Shown here: positions 11,459 to 22,700 of the stretch, in pieces
Layout: every line of letters begins with the position of its first letter
How positions within the stretch are numbered: the stretch's first letter is position 1
NCBI GenBank assembly: GCA_003116995.1
Contig: BDSL01000072.1
Coordinates: 248,001 to 312,000, forward strand
Origin: Yamagishiella unicocca
Taxonomy: Eukaryota > Chlorophyta > Chlorophyceae > Chlamydomonadales > Volvocaceae
Reading direction: 5' to 3'
DNA length: 64,000 nucleotides
Translations under genes and position numbers: made by a program
Notes under the pieces: generated by a model
What the model was told of the DNA's origin: nothing
Database searches by the model: none
The model's input: only the letters and a program-made list of their open reading frames with translations

Positions 11459-12613
11459 CTAGACCCCCCCTGATGGTGCTGCTGCCGCCGCCTCTTCCAC
11501 GGCGGCCGCCTGCAAAGCTGTTGCTGCCGCCGGTGGGCTGACCATGCCAGTTTCCGCCGGTACCGCTGGATCGACACCTCCTGACGGCGCTGCCGCCGTC
11601 TCCTGGGTTTCCACAACTGCGGTGGCTACCGGGGCATCCTCACAAGCGGGGCATCCGTTGACAGCACCAGATTGCCCTGCCGGCAAACCGTCAGGGCAGT
11701 TCTCCACCAAACCCTGCTGGTCCGCCGTCCATGCCTTTCGCAGTCTCTGCCTCAGTGCGCCAATTGTAAATGAAGTCGCCGCCGGCCCAGACGGACTCAC
11801 ATCGTTGTGCACCCAGTTGGCGAGCATGGCTGCAATGAACCTGTCAAGGCTCAGACGCCGTGTGGAGAAGCACAGGTAATCGACTCGCTGCACCAGCACG
11901 GCCTGCCACCATAGGACGTTATGACCATCACGTCGGCGCCAAGGGTCCCGTGAGGTCGCTGTGTCTGGCAGGCAGTCGATAGCCATGGCCCGGATGGTGA
12001 AAGGCGCACTGCAGCGCGCAAAGGTGAGCTGGGGGAGGCTAATGGCCATAGGTTGGTCCCATGAGACGACAGTGATGGGGATGGGAGCAAGCCCACCACA
12101 AAATTCCGGTGGTACCGCAGCTTGGGCAGTCGGCCTCATCGCTGGTCCTGTCCACGGCGCTCTGTAGTCTCGACTGCATCGCCGCCAGCACTGACGCACG
12201 GGTTGCACCTGCGGCGGAAAGGTGTCAGAAATAGAGGGGGGGAGTTCGGGGTTGAATGTGAGTCCGCAAGAGGTGCCCTCCACCCCAGTGTCATTTGCTT
12301 CACCGGCTTTCTCACTGCTCTCGTTGTCCTCATGAGTATCACGGTCGTCTGATCCAGCTGCAGCTATACCTGCCATGTCGGCATGCCCATCATGCGGCCT
12401 GTCGTCAGGAAGCCCCTTAGGGCCCGGCGACATATTATCTGCATAGGTATCTTTATCAAGTCGATCACCACCAGAGTCCTGCCCTTGGGCCCGGCGCGGC
12501 ACGTCCTGTTCATGCCGCGCATCGGCGGCGGTGGTACCGCGGCGAACGTCGTGCTCCCGAATAAGCCTGGCTCGCTTGCGTTTGGTTCCGAATATGTCTA
12601 CATTGCCATTCAT
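11459..12613 (-). CDS. Single-exon ORF resembling the cysteine-cluster region of KDZ transposons
   Basis: An intronless 384-residue frame in a region of intron-rich genes. The N-terminus carries a basic nuclear-localisation-like run (KRKRARLIRE), then an acidic stretch to about residue 110. The middle part (about 165-330) contains ITVVSWDQPMAISLPQLTF, then IDCLPDTATS, then a helical stretch around VLVQRVDYLCFSTRRLSLDRF, and finally CPAC. This order resembles the CxC-type domain that precedes the catalytic core in Kyakuja-Dileera-Zisupton (KDZ) transposases, as I know the family; the match is by eye and remote. No transposase catalytic core follows: the frame ends in a low-complexity Ala/Pro tail (EEAAAAAPSGGV). 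It may be a truncated element, a domesticated fragment or an unrelated protein. Confidence 0.45.
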   Translation of the reverse strand: MNGNVDIFGTKRKRARLIREHDVRRGTTAADARHEQDVPRRAQGQDSGGDRLDKDTYADNMSPGPKGLPDDRPHDGHADMAGIAAAGSDDRDTHEDNESSEKAGEANDTGVEGTSCGLTFNPELPPSISDTFPPQVQPVRQCWRRCSRDYRAPWTGPAMRPTAQAAVPPEFCGGLAPIPITVVSWDQPMAISLPQLTFARCSAPFTIRAMAIDCLPDTATSRDPWRRRDGHNVLWWQAVLVQRVDYLCFSTRRLSLDRFIAAMLANWVHNDVSPSGPAATSFTIGALRQRLRKAWTADQQGLVENCPDGLPAGQSGAVNGCPACEDAPVATAVVETQETAAAPSGGVDPAVPAETGMVSPPAAATALQAAAVEEAAAAAPSGGV

Positions 12614-12656
12614 GGTACACTCGCTTTACTCGTTACAGTGACTAACTACCATACTG

Positions 12657-12664
12657 TATATAAA
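12657..12664 (-). promoter_or_regulatory. TATA-like box upstream of the minus-strand ORF
   Basis: Read on the minus strand this is TTTATATA, about 45 bp before the ATG at 12613. Spacing and orientation suit a core promoter for the KDZ-like ORF with a short 5' UTR. Confidence 0.35.
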
Positions 12665-13489
12665 CGTGGACATTGTGTGACACGTAAACAGTTGATCGGA
12701 AATGAGCTTTTGAGCCGAGCTTCCGAGGAGAGGTGTTGTTGCTAAGATACGGGCCTTACAGGGATGTACTACACTGGTTAATCGGTGTACTCATGAAATG
12801 AATTCTGTCCAAAAATGCAGTAAATACCACCATGCGTCGCGAACTTGGAACACTTTTGGAACATTTTTGGAACACGTCCCACTTTTTGAACACGCTCACC
12901 TATGCACTTCCCACGTATGCCTGGAAGCGTTGGTTGGGTAGCCACTCGCAACGCAGATGAACATTTTTCACTTCGCAATGCCTGCTATTCAACACAGCTA
13001 TCGCTTCATGATTCACGTGCGAAAACGGGTTGAGCTATCGTGCGCTCGTCCAAGCGCGTTGCCTAAACGGGGCTGACTAGTGACTACCCCCTCTTTGTAG
13101 GTTCGTGCATACGACTGTGTAGCAGCTGCATCTCCCACGATAAAGTATTTCATATCGAAAGGCCTCACATGTCCATACAATAGCATCATGTCAAAAAAAA
13201 CCATACCGCATGTTGCACCCCGTGGTCACTTCCATAGTTACGGTTGCTGTTCGAGTATTTGGCATGGGCTCTCTGCACATTGAATAGTGTTGCCAGGGCC
13301 GCGCGGAAACACGAGTGGAACTGAGTTTAAGGTGGCTTGCCGAGTGCCGAGGCGGACAATGCCATTCTGACGTAACATTTTTATTTGCAGTGCTAAAAGT
13401 GAGAGCTGTAGAATTATAAAGTTTCGTAAGGACAATAAAGATAAGTCACTGTCGCATTTGCGCCATAAACAACCAACAATAAGATAGGT
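12665..13489. other. Intergenic, AT-richer, no gene recognised
   Basis: I see no supported coding frame or splice chain between the promoter of the minus-strand ORF and the tRNA. A loose TTTTGGAACA/TTTTTGAACA repetition occurs near 12850-12890. Confidence 0.45.
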
Positions 13490-13570
13490 CGCTGTCTACA
13501 GGATTCGAACCTGCGCGGGAAAACCCAGTGGATTTCAAGTCCACCCCCTTAACCACTCGGGCAAGACAGC
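13490..13570 (-). tRNA. tRNA-Ser (anticodon UGA)
   Basis: The minus strand folds as a class II tRNA of 81 nt including a G discriminator, as expected for serine. The acceptor stem GCTGTCT pairs with AGACAGC. The anticodon arm GTGGACTTGAAATCCAC presents TGA (complement of 13535-13537). A variable arm (GGGTTTTCCC) follows, and the T-arm/B-box GGTTCGAATCC is intact (complement of 13501-13511). The D-arm A-box region contains TGGTTAAGGGG. No intron and no encoded CCA, as in eukaryotic nuclear tRNAs. Confidence 0.96.
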
Positions 13571-14273
13571 ATGTCAAATAGTCAAATTAAGCAAGATATG
13601 CTCAGCGTTACGACTGGAAGAGCGCAGGTTCCGGCCACTGTAACGCGGTCTCTCTCTCTCGGCGCCACCCTCCCTGCTGCTATGCGTTCTGGCCTCCTTG
13701 CTAAGTTCTGGGCCTTGCTGCGGGACTTTGCGGGCTTGGGTTTGCCCCGCAAGGACTGGGGTGACGTGGGGGTGGACCACCCATTTTTGTTCGTAACCGG
13801 GGGTCGGCTCATGTGCGCCGTGCCGCCCTAGCTAGCTTGCCTTGGCTGCTGTTTGTTCTTTCGTTCTTTCTTTCCTGGTGCCACCTTTGCTGGTTCGAGA
13901 TACGAGTGGTGCGGGTGATGGGCAGGTGAGCCAATGGGGGCTTTTGTGGTGGTTTTGACGCGTAAGGGTGGCCTGCATGGGGCCGTGTCCTGCCGTCGCT
14001 TGTGCTGACTTTGCATGATGCTGTTTGCCTGCTGTTGCCCGTACCCGACCTTGGTTCCGTGTCTCTTCCGCAGTGCTTTCCCGCCGGGATAAGGGCGGGT
14101 GCCGCCTGTCGTGCGGCCACTGTAACGCGGTCTCTCTCAAAAAAAAGAGCGCATTCCTTTAGCGTCGGGATGGGCCACCAGCAGCCCAGCAGCGCAAGGG
14201 CTGCGCGAGTGTGCTTACCTCCTCCCACCCGGCTGCCCGGCGGTTGGGCGACGCGGCGGCGTGCAGGGGTAAG
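13571..14273. other. No gene; 24-bp direct repeats 482 bp apart beside the tRNA
   Basis: The 24-bp string beginning GGCCACTGTAACGCGGTC is present identically at 13633-13656 and 14115-14138, and an A-run follows the second copy. The segment could be a small mobile element or a local duplication next to the tRNA. Open frames here show no family motifs. Confidence 0.4.
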
Positions 14274-14462
14274 GTTGCAGGGGTATGCTTGCAGGGGTTA
14301 TGCTTGCAGGGTATGCTTGCAGGAGTATGCTTGCGAGGGTATGCTTGCAGGGGTATGCTTGCAGGGGTATGCTTGCAGGGGTATGCTTGCGGGGGTATGC
14401 TTGCAGGGGTATGCTTGCAGGGGCATGCTTGTAGGGGTATGCTTGCAGGGGTATGCTTGCGG
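14274..14462. repeat. 14-bp minisatellite (TATGCTTGCAGGGG)
   Basis: About thirteen imperfect copies of a 14-bp unit read TATGCTTGCAGGGG with single-base changes and occasional one-base length differences. Those length changes break every reading frame's periodicity, so the Cys/Leu/Gly-rich frames across it are not coding. Confidence 0.95.
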
Positions 14463-14798
14463 GGGGGGCAGCCGGGGGGCACCTGGAAAGTTAGCTGGCC
14501 GCACAGGGAACTGCAGGGAGGCGGGCATGCAGGCAGCAGGCATCCTAGGCGCAGGGGGCATCCTAGGCGCTGGGGAGTGGTCGGGGGCCATGGAGCTTCG
14601 TCGCTACGTCAGCGGGCGGCGGTGAGCAGCCTGGGGGCAGCCTGGGGGTATGGTGGGGCATCCTGCTGGGTGCTGGGGGCAGCCTGGTAGGGGAAAAAGA
14701 CCCAGGGATGTGGTAGGGTTAGCTATTACGGTGTGTGGTGTGCAGTGTGGGAGCGTGAAAGGGTTGATACGATGGAGCGGGCGGGCGAGTGGGAGTTG
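14463..14798. other. G-rich spacer, no gene
   Basis: Contains short repeats of GGGGGCAGCCTGGGGG type and a GGCATCCTAGGCGC duplication near 14540-14570. I see no splice-compatible coding segment on either strand. Confidence 0.4.
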
Positions 14799-15017
14799 TT
14801 ACAGGAGGGCCCGGCGGAGGTCGTCTACCTGGAAGCGCGTCAGCTCGGCGAGGTCGAGCAGGCGCTGCCACTCGGCCTTGAGGTCAGGGATGGGTTGTGC
14901 GAGGCGGAAGAGTTTCTGCAGGACGCGGTCCTTCTCGGCGTCGTCGCCCAGCGGCCACATGGGGCACAGGAGGTGGAAGTCGGCGAGCGAGGTGAAGCGG
15001 GTGGGAATGACGTACAT
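14799..15017 (-). CDS. Possible terminal exon of an unidentified gene or gene remnant
   Basis: A 72-codon minus-strand frame whose composition looks more protein-like than its neighbours: MYVIPTRFTSLADFHLL, then AEKDRVLQKLFRLAQPIPDL and a Leu/Arg-rich helix. A CAG about 40 bp upstream on the minus strand could be a splice acceptor. The stop TAA is itself part of a TGTAA. I recognise no family and found no partner exons, so it may be a remnant or a chance ORF. Confidence 0.25.
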   Translation of the reverse strand: MYVIPTRFTSLADFHLLCPMWPLGDDAEKDRVLQKLFRLAQPIPDLKAEWQRLLDLAELTRFQVDDLRRALL

Positions 15018-17040
15018 GGAGGCGCGGTGCCAGCGGCCAGGCCTGGCTGTACCCAGTTAGACGCCTGGCGCGGCAACGCCTTCCGGCCAAGGTCTTCAGC
15101 TGTTGAGAGGGGGTGGGTGGTGCTTGGGTGGTTGAAGTGTAGCTGTCTTGGGGCGGTCGCTCGCCCCGCTCTTGAGCGTGAGGTCCGTCCACGAGGTCCG
15201 CGCTGGACCTGCAGCTGTAACTCACTAGGCCGCAGCGCCAGCCAGGTTACCACCGGTTAGCCAGGCCTTCAGGAGACTTAGCACAGGAGACGAACGCATG
15301 CGATGCGGCCCATTGCGGGCAAGCCACACATTCGCCGCCCAAAACTAGGAACTAAGGACTAAGAACGCCCCGAACGCCCCGATGAGTCGCACAGCGAGGA
15401 AACACACGACGAAGCACAGGGGTGCAACGCTAAATCATGACGTCCGTTAACACTGTAGGCCATCGGCACCGGTGTGAGCCAACTGCCTACAGTACAGTGA
15501 ACGGGTTCCAAAGTACCAGCCATTCAAAGTAACTGCAGCGCCGTCACTGGCTCTGCAGGTATGGCTATGGCTGCGCCTACATGTATGCACCGCATGTGCG
15601 AATGCGCCTTAACACATCGAGCCCTGGTAACGGCTAGCGACAACTGCGACAACGAAATCATTTTTTCCATGTTCAGCAGCACCGCGTTGGAGCTGCGGCG
15701 GTTCATTGCAGCATATATCCTGTTGGCAATTTATCCATTGAAGGCGCAAAAACAGGCATGCGGTTCCCACGAAGGACTTGCAAGTGCAGCAGGTACAGTC
15801 CTTGATTCGCCGTCAACTGCTCCGGAATATGAAGCCTCGCAGTTCCTTCAAGTACCCTGAGCGCCCTAGCTGAGCCTCAGGCCAGGAAATGTAGGAGGTC
15901 GTTTGACCACCTACTGCTGAAGTACCTCCTACCATCCCCCATCCCACCCCGTCGAGCGGCCCTGCGCCCCTTCCTCAGGTCGCCCCCACTGGGTCAGGGC
16001 CACAGGGATGATGTCACGGACCCCATCGGACACCACGGAGGGTACTCGCTGCAGTACCGCACCCATGCTGGAAGGAATACGACGTACGAGGGAGGGGGGT
16101 CTGTGTGTTCCACTGCTCTCGGAGCCCGCCTACACTATACCCCCCCACGCACACGCACACACGCAACGACACCGCCCCACCGGCTCAGTTTTATCTTAGT
16201 CCACTACTGCCTCATCCCCCCCCGGGCGCTCTCCCTGGTCGCGCTGGCTGTCTCCCGCGCCGCCCACATCCTCCCATGCACTGCCGCCGTCAACCTGCTG
16301 AGGCCATGGGAGCGGCACATTCCCCCTGGAGCGCAGTTGTGTATCGGGCGCAGTTGTGGTGGAGCGGCCTGCGGGCGGGGACCATGGCCTTCGTGGTGTC
16401 GGCGGAGGCGTCGGAGAAAGTGATGGAGTATGACAAGGTGCCAGCAAGGATCCAGTCCACGGGAATACGAAGCTCCAGAAGGCATCGACCACTGCACGCG
16501 GTGTAGTGTTGTGGTGTGGCAAGCAGGCAACTCGCATCCGAGCAGCTAGCTATCAAGGCGCCAACCCCGGCAGCCCAATTGACTTAAGATAGCCCGCCTG
16601 TTTCAGCGCGGCGCGATCGCAATGAGCAAGCATGGAAGAACGGGTGGCCAACGTTGCCAAGCGGCGGAACGGCCGATCTTCAGGATAGTTAATCGGCGCG
16701 CGCATAGCAGCAGCAGCAGCAGCCGATAGCAGCAGCGCCACAGTCGGGTTGCTGCTGAGGGCCGCTGCTGAGGGCCGCTGCTGCTGCTGCGGCTGCAGTG
16801 CGACGAATGCTACGCGACGACGCGACATGAGCAACGGACTTGGATTTATTTGATTGGCCCGCGGAACCAGCGGCCGGCCGCACTTCTCCGTATGAGCCGT
16901 GATGATCCGCCGCACATACAACGCAACGCAGGGACTGCGTGCGAGGGTACGTGACGTGGAATGCCGTGCCGTTCACGGCAGACACACTCGCTTGCGAGTT
17001 TTACTGCCCAGAGTTTTACTGCACTGGGCTGGTAGCGCGA
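15018..17040. other. No supported gene
   Basis: Several frames of 60-130 codons are open but lack motifs, splice partners or consistent composition. CAG/CTG triplet runs lie at 16708-16730 and 16750-16795. Confidence 0.45.
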
Positions 17041-17190
17041 GCGCTCGTCATTGCGTCCCGCTCTATCTCGCAGTCACGGGCGCCCGTCATTGCGTCCGCT
17101 CTATCTCGCAGTCACGGGCGCTCGTCATTGCGTCCCGTTCTATCTCGCAGTCACGGGCGTTCACCATCGCCGTCACGGTCTCGCAGTCAC
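17041..17190. repeat. About 40-bp tandem repeat, 3.5 copies
   Basis: Units share the core TCTATCTCGCAGTCACGGG preceded by CGTCATTGCGTCC. Copies are 40, 39 and about 40 bp and end in a partial copy. The array lies in the upstream flank of the giant gene. Confidence 0.9.
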
Positions 17191-17512
17191 TGACTCATCG
17201 TCACGGTCGCGCGAAGAGGCGCATCGCTGGCGTTCCTACCTACCGCATCCCGGGCGGGAACTAAACCACACTCGAGTCGAGTACAGTCGAAGCGCTACTG
17301 TGGCCGACACAGCAAACTCGAAAGATCCTCGATCTCGACCTCTCCGACAACGCCGTCGCGGAGCAGCACTGGACCGCCAACAGGCTCCCATCACCTTGGC
17401 TGCTCTCTCCTTGCGGCACGGCAACGTGCTTCGGACTGAGAACTAATCATCAAGGAGAGTGATGCGCGATCGCCTGTAGGATCCTACATTCGGCGTCCGC
17501 CGGACCTACCGG

Positions 17513-19676
17513 ATGGCGGACCTGGCGCGATCCGCGGCCGGTAGCCTGCCGGTGTTCGCGCTGGTGGCTACTTGCGGACGGCCCGAGCTGCTTTGGGGGC
17601 GCTGCGTGCCCTCGATCCTCGCGCAGACAGTGCTGCCGGAGCTGATAGTCCTGGTGGACGACTCCCAGGTCGGTGGGCGGCGGCGGTGACGTGCTGTGCG
17701 ACGGCGCCATCTACGGATGTGCACCGATGACGAATTGAGGACAGGCGTAAACCACGTGAGAGTGTACGGTTTTTGCCGTTAGCATCGGCGGCTTCAACCG
17801 CGCCTTGCCGCGCCTTGCCAGCGTGTGCCGCTTGCGTGCAGCAGCGCAAGCTGCTGCACGCGTGAAACTTATGTCCGTACATAATACGGCACCCTGCAAC
17901 GCCATTGCTGAGGATTGCACCTCCGAAACCACCCCATGACGCAGGATGCAGCGGTGCGGGGTCGGAACCAGAGCTTGGCGCACCTCAACAACACTGCCGC
18001 CGCCGCCGTGCGGGGCTCAGATCGCGAGTTCCGCCCTGCTGGTGCTGCACCGCGCATCTGCTACCTGCCCAACGCACTGACCCGTGGGCCATCTGGTGCC
18101 TGGAACACGGGCTTGATGTTCATGGCGGAGCTCGTGACCCATGGGACGGGACGCGCAGGCCTCGGTGCACGCGCCGCTGCAGGCGGCCGCCCCGGTGTGG
18201 CCGAAGCAGCGCCAGATCTGCGGCCTGGCCAGCTGCCAGGTGGTGCGGAGGCGGCGGGCGTGGGAGCCGCCGGCGCTGATGCCGATGGATCCCTGTACGA
18301 GCGCTTGCACGACGTCTGGGTAGCTGTCGTAGGTGAGCCAAACGCGCGTCACCTGGGTTCCCATACGCGCTACGTCTGGACTGGCCGCCCGCTTACTTGT
18401 CACGTGCGGGCTGTGACCTGTGACCTTCCATTGCGTGGCTTCACACCAACTACGGCAACATGCATGGTGCACCGTTGCGAGTCCCAAGCCTTTGCAACGT
18501 CGTCCAATAGTTTCCCCAGCAGCAGGCACCCACGGACGCCCATCCACCCACGGGCTGCCGAATGCCGAAGGGTGCGCGGCGGTTTGCACCAGCACGCACT
18601 CCACCTGGTGACTGATGAGCGTCCGAGGTTCGATTCCGTGCCGTGACGCGATTCCGCGATTCAACCATCTGCGCTGGTACGGGCCCGCAGACGACGACGA
18701 TGCGTGGGCGCCCGACCACCTGGAGACGTGTCTGGCAGCGGCAGGACGGGCGCAACCGGTGGACATGGCTGTGTCGGGCCTGCTCCGCGTTGAGTGCGAC
18801 GATTACGACCCTGATGACGACAGCGGAGGTCTCGACCTGCAGGCGCTTGGCGCGCGGCTCGCCGCCAGCGCCAAGCCCCAACCCCTGCCACCGGAGGGCG
18901 TCCTGGAGCCCTGCTGGTTCTTCACCGGCAACCCGGGCATCCAGGGCTCCAACCTGTTCGTCCGGCTGGGGGTGTTGCTGCGTGCCGGCCTTTTCGACGA
19001 GTGGCTGCCCTCCACCACGGACAGGTACGAGTGCGTCGTGTCCGCGTTGATCGTTGCGTGGGTGTTGTGCCGCAGTGACCGCAACAGCGGGCAGGCCTTC
19101 GAGAGGGAGCTGAGGGAGGTGCCTACGTGCTTTACTTACACACGATGTGGAAGGTGGAATAACCGATACCAGGCGGGCAAATCTTCACGCCGCTGCACCG
19201 CTGGCTCTCATTTGTCGAAAGGCAGGGAAACGTGACATGCCTCGCCTCCAAGCGTGTGTTCGTGTGCTGGCTCGACCACTTAACCACACGCCCGGCCGGG
19301 GCGGAGTTGGGCGCAGCAGCCTGCTGCCGACTGGCGCAAAGCAAAAGCGACCAAGCAGCCACGGTGTGCTGACATAGGGCTAAGGCAGTAGGCATCGCAG
19401 GACTATACACCCTACCCCTTGCGCCTTTAGTAACCCCTTGCGCCTCTCGTACCCCCTTGCGCCTCTCGCACCCCCGCCCCTTCGCTCGCTTGCTTAGGGC
19501 ACTGCCGGCACCCCCTGCTCCTTCTCCATCCTGTGTCAACAATGTCGTGTCCACGGGTGTCCTCCCCAACCCCCCCTGCAGGGACCTCTGTGTGCGGCTG
19601 GCGCACCTGGGCGTGCGGACCGCGTCCACCGCAACTCACACAGTGTGGCACTTCGCGCCCGGCAGCCGCCGCCGCC

Positions 19677-19700
<24 letters not shown>
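17513..19700 (+). other. Module 1 of the giant protein: GT2-type glycosyltransferase
   Basis: Exons 1 to 4 (start) build a GT-A fold: first beta strand [18 protein letters not shown], nucleotide-binding LIVLVDDS, the asparagine-bearing NTGLMFMA helix, then the metal-binding acid cluster created across the exon 2/3 junction (VAVVDDDDAW), an acceptor-side [17 protein letters not shown] segment, and [14 protein letters not shown] across the exon 3/4 junction. Two of the key motifs exist only after splicing, which supports these junctions. Confidence 0.75.
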
Positions 19701-19727
<27 letters not shown>

Positions 19728-22700
19728 CAAGCAGCAGGAGCAGCAGCAGCAGCAGCAGCCCTTCAGCGCCCGCCGCGGCGGCCGCGGTGGGCGGCGGCAT
19801 TGTCGCCGTTGTCAGGAGCGCCCAGGAGCGCCAAGCTGACGCAGCTACCCCGGCGGCGCTGCGCCCACGCCTGTCGTCGCCCGCGTCTCCCGCCAAGGCG
19901 CTGGGGCTGCGGCGGTTCTACGCCAAGTGGCGGCACGACATGACCGACGACGAGGCCATGCGCTTCAGGCGGCGTGCCCTGGAGCTGTTCGGGGTCTCCC
20001 TGCTGGGAGACGAGTGTGCACTGAGTGTCGGGAAGCTCGGCTGGACTGATTTGCCGACACCCCCAGCAGCAGCAGCAGCAGCAGCACGCGTGTTCAGCAC
20101 TACTGCAGCCGCGCGGGGCGGCGGGCTTCCGCTGGCGGCAGGAGCCGCGGCCGCACTGACAACAGTAGGGCAGCCTCAGGCGTCGGAAGCAGCACCCCAG
20201 GTGCCGGAAGCGGGTGCAGGTACTCCTGGGGGTTCAGTCCTGGCGCCCGCGCCAGTGCTGCTGGTTGTGGGTTTTACGTCCCACAACGCCGCCATCGCCA
20301 CACCGCTGCTGGAGGACCTGTTGCGGCTGCAGCACCAGGCGGGTGACGCGCTGCTGGGCGGCCTGGCGGTGCTGGTGCTGGAGAACGGCGCCAGCGAGAG
20401 CGGAGACGTGCTCCAGGCGATGGTCTCGGAGCTGGTGTCGCGGGGACTGCTGGTGTCGTACTTCTCGCGCAAGGCCCAGCAAGACCTATGCCGTGCTGTC
20501 CTGGACACGGCGGCGGCGGTGGCGGCGGCGGTGGTTGCTGCTGATGGCTCGCGCGGCAGTAGTGCACACCCCACCATCACCACCACCACCACCGCTATTA
20601 CTGCCGCTGCCGCTGCCGCCGCTGCTCCTGCTGGGCATCCGGTGCAGCCTGGGGTCTGTGGGGACGGCGGCGGCTGCGGCGGCGCTCAGTCCCCTCTGCT
20701 GCCGCTGGACCTCGCCCGGTCCGTGGTGGGGGCGGCGCCTGGCTCGCCCCAGCCCATCGGCGTCATGCGCACTCTGCTGCAGCACCTGGTGTTCCACTTC
20801 ATCGACACCGAGGTGCCGGAGTGCTTGAGGCGCACGGCCGTCGCCTGGATCCTGGACGATGACAAGCGCCTGCCGCGAGCCCCTGCTCCTCCTCCTCCTC
20901 CTCCTCCTCCGCCTCCTATTCCTCCTCCTCCTCAGCAGCAGCAGCAGCAGCAGCAGCAACCAAAGCAGGAGCAAGGACAGGGGCAGCGGGATCAGCAGGA
21001 GTCGCAGAAGCCGGAGCGGAATATCAGCGCGCAGGCGGCGCCAGAGCCTAGCAGCGGCGACGTCCGTAGCGACCAAATTGACGTCAGCTTTCTGAGGCTC
21101 TTGCAGCAGCTTCGCGGGCTGTGCCGGGGCAGCAGCAGCGACTCTGGCCACGGAGGCGACGAGGGCTGCGCAGGCGCCGGTGAGCCGCCAGCGGTAGTCC
21201 TGGGAGTAGACGTCGGCGCGCCGCCCTTACCCGCGGCTAGCTGTGCGCGGCTGGCCTTACTGGACCTCGCCACAGCACTGCGCCGATGGCTTCAGGCTGA
21301 CCGCGGCGGGACATCCACGGCTATTCCTACCAGTGCCTGCGACAGTGGCAGTGTCAGGACCGACCGCCAGCGGGGCAGCAGTGGCGGCAACAGTAGTGTT
21401 GCGGGTGGCATGCACCGTTCCCCTGCAACCACCACGGCCACCGGCGGCGGTGGCGGCGGCGGTAGCTCCGGTGCTGCTGCCGACATCGCTGCCTTCAACA
21501 TGTGGGCAAAGCAGCAGTGGCCGGACCACTACTACGACCTCAGTACGGCGCACAGCGACCACCTGGAGGTGCCGCTGCTGCTCTCTGCAGAGGCTCCTTT
21601 GCGTGCAGGCAGGGGAGGGGTTGGATCAGCAGGCAGCGGAGTTGGAGGATCAGCATGCAGCAGTGGTGGAGGTTCAGCAGGCAGCGGAGGTGGAGGATCA
21701 GCAGCCAGTGATGCCTACGGTGGCTGTGGCGGGCGCGCCTCCTTTGGTGGCGCTGCTGCCCCCAGCGGACTGAGTGCTGCTGCCCCCAGCGGACTGAGTG
21801 CTGCCAGACCTGACGTCCGAGGCGACACACCTGAAGCTCAAAGCAACACAGATGCCGACGGGCGGTCCGGCTTCAGCCGTGCCACCCTGGACCAGCTGGC
21901 TGCTGCTGCTCGCAGCGTCCTGACCGGCGCGCCGTTCCTCCGCGACCTGATCCCCAGCCGTGGCGCACCGCTGGTTCCGGACCCACTGGCGGCAACCGCG
22001 AAACAGCTGTCGCCCGCTGCTTCAGCACCCTTCCGTGGCAACGCCTGCAGCCCGCCGTGGCGCGGCTGCGGCGACGACGGCGCCCCCTCCTCCCGGCCTG
22101 CACAGCAGCTGCCCGGCGGGTCACTGCCGTACACTTACCCATGTGTACGGCGAGGCGGCAGCACCTTTGTCTTCGACATGCGCGTCCTACGGGTGCCGCA
22201 ACACGCCTTCGCGTGTCGCCGGTCCGACATGCTGTGGTGCCTGGCCTGCGAGGCTGCGGGGCTGAGGGTGGTGCGGTGCCCCGAGCTGTTCGTCTGCCAT
22301 GAGCGGCCAACCGCTGAGGCGGAGTGGGACGAAAGCGGCAGCGCGGAACGCGCAGCGGGAATGCCACCAAGTGTCGGGCCGGTTATGCCAGCTCGTGCGG
22401 ATGCCGCGGCAGCAGCAGTTGACAGCGCCGGCAGCGGCGGCAGGGAAGCTGGCAGCGGCGGTGGCGGCAGCGGCGGCGGCGGCGACGGCAGCGGCATCAG
22501 CGGTGGCGGCGACGCTGGCAGCGGCGGCGGCAGCGGCAGCGGCATCAGCGGCGGCAGGGGCCATGGCACTGATGACGGCCTTGTCGGCTCACGGTTCGGG
22601 GTGGGCCGCGAGAGCTGCGGCGAGGATCCGAGCTCCTCAGCTCCCCCAGGCGCCGCCGCCGCCGCTCCGGAACCGCCGCGAGTCCCTGGGAAGCTGGCGC

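Noticed and set aside
14002..14690. Plus-strand frames of 160-207 codons with Cys/Leu/Gly repeats
   Set aside because: Produced by the 14-bp minisatellite; the unit length is not a multiple of three and no motifs flank it.
20486..21151. Minus-strand ORFs opposite exon 4 of the giant gene
   Set aside because: They are shadows of the triplet-rich coding strand; the plus frame carries the conserved GT-like motifs.
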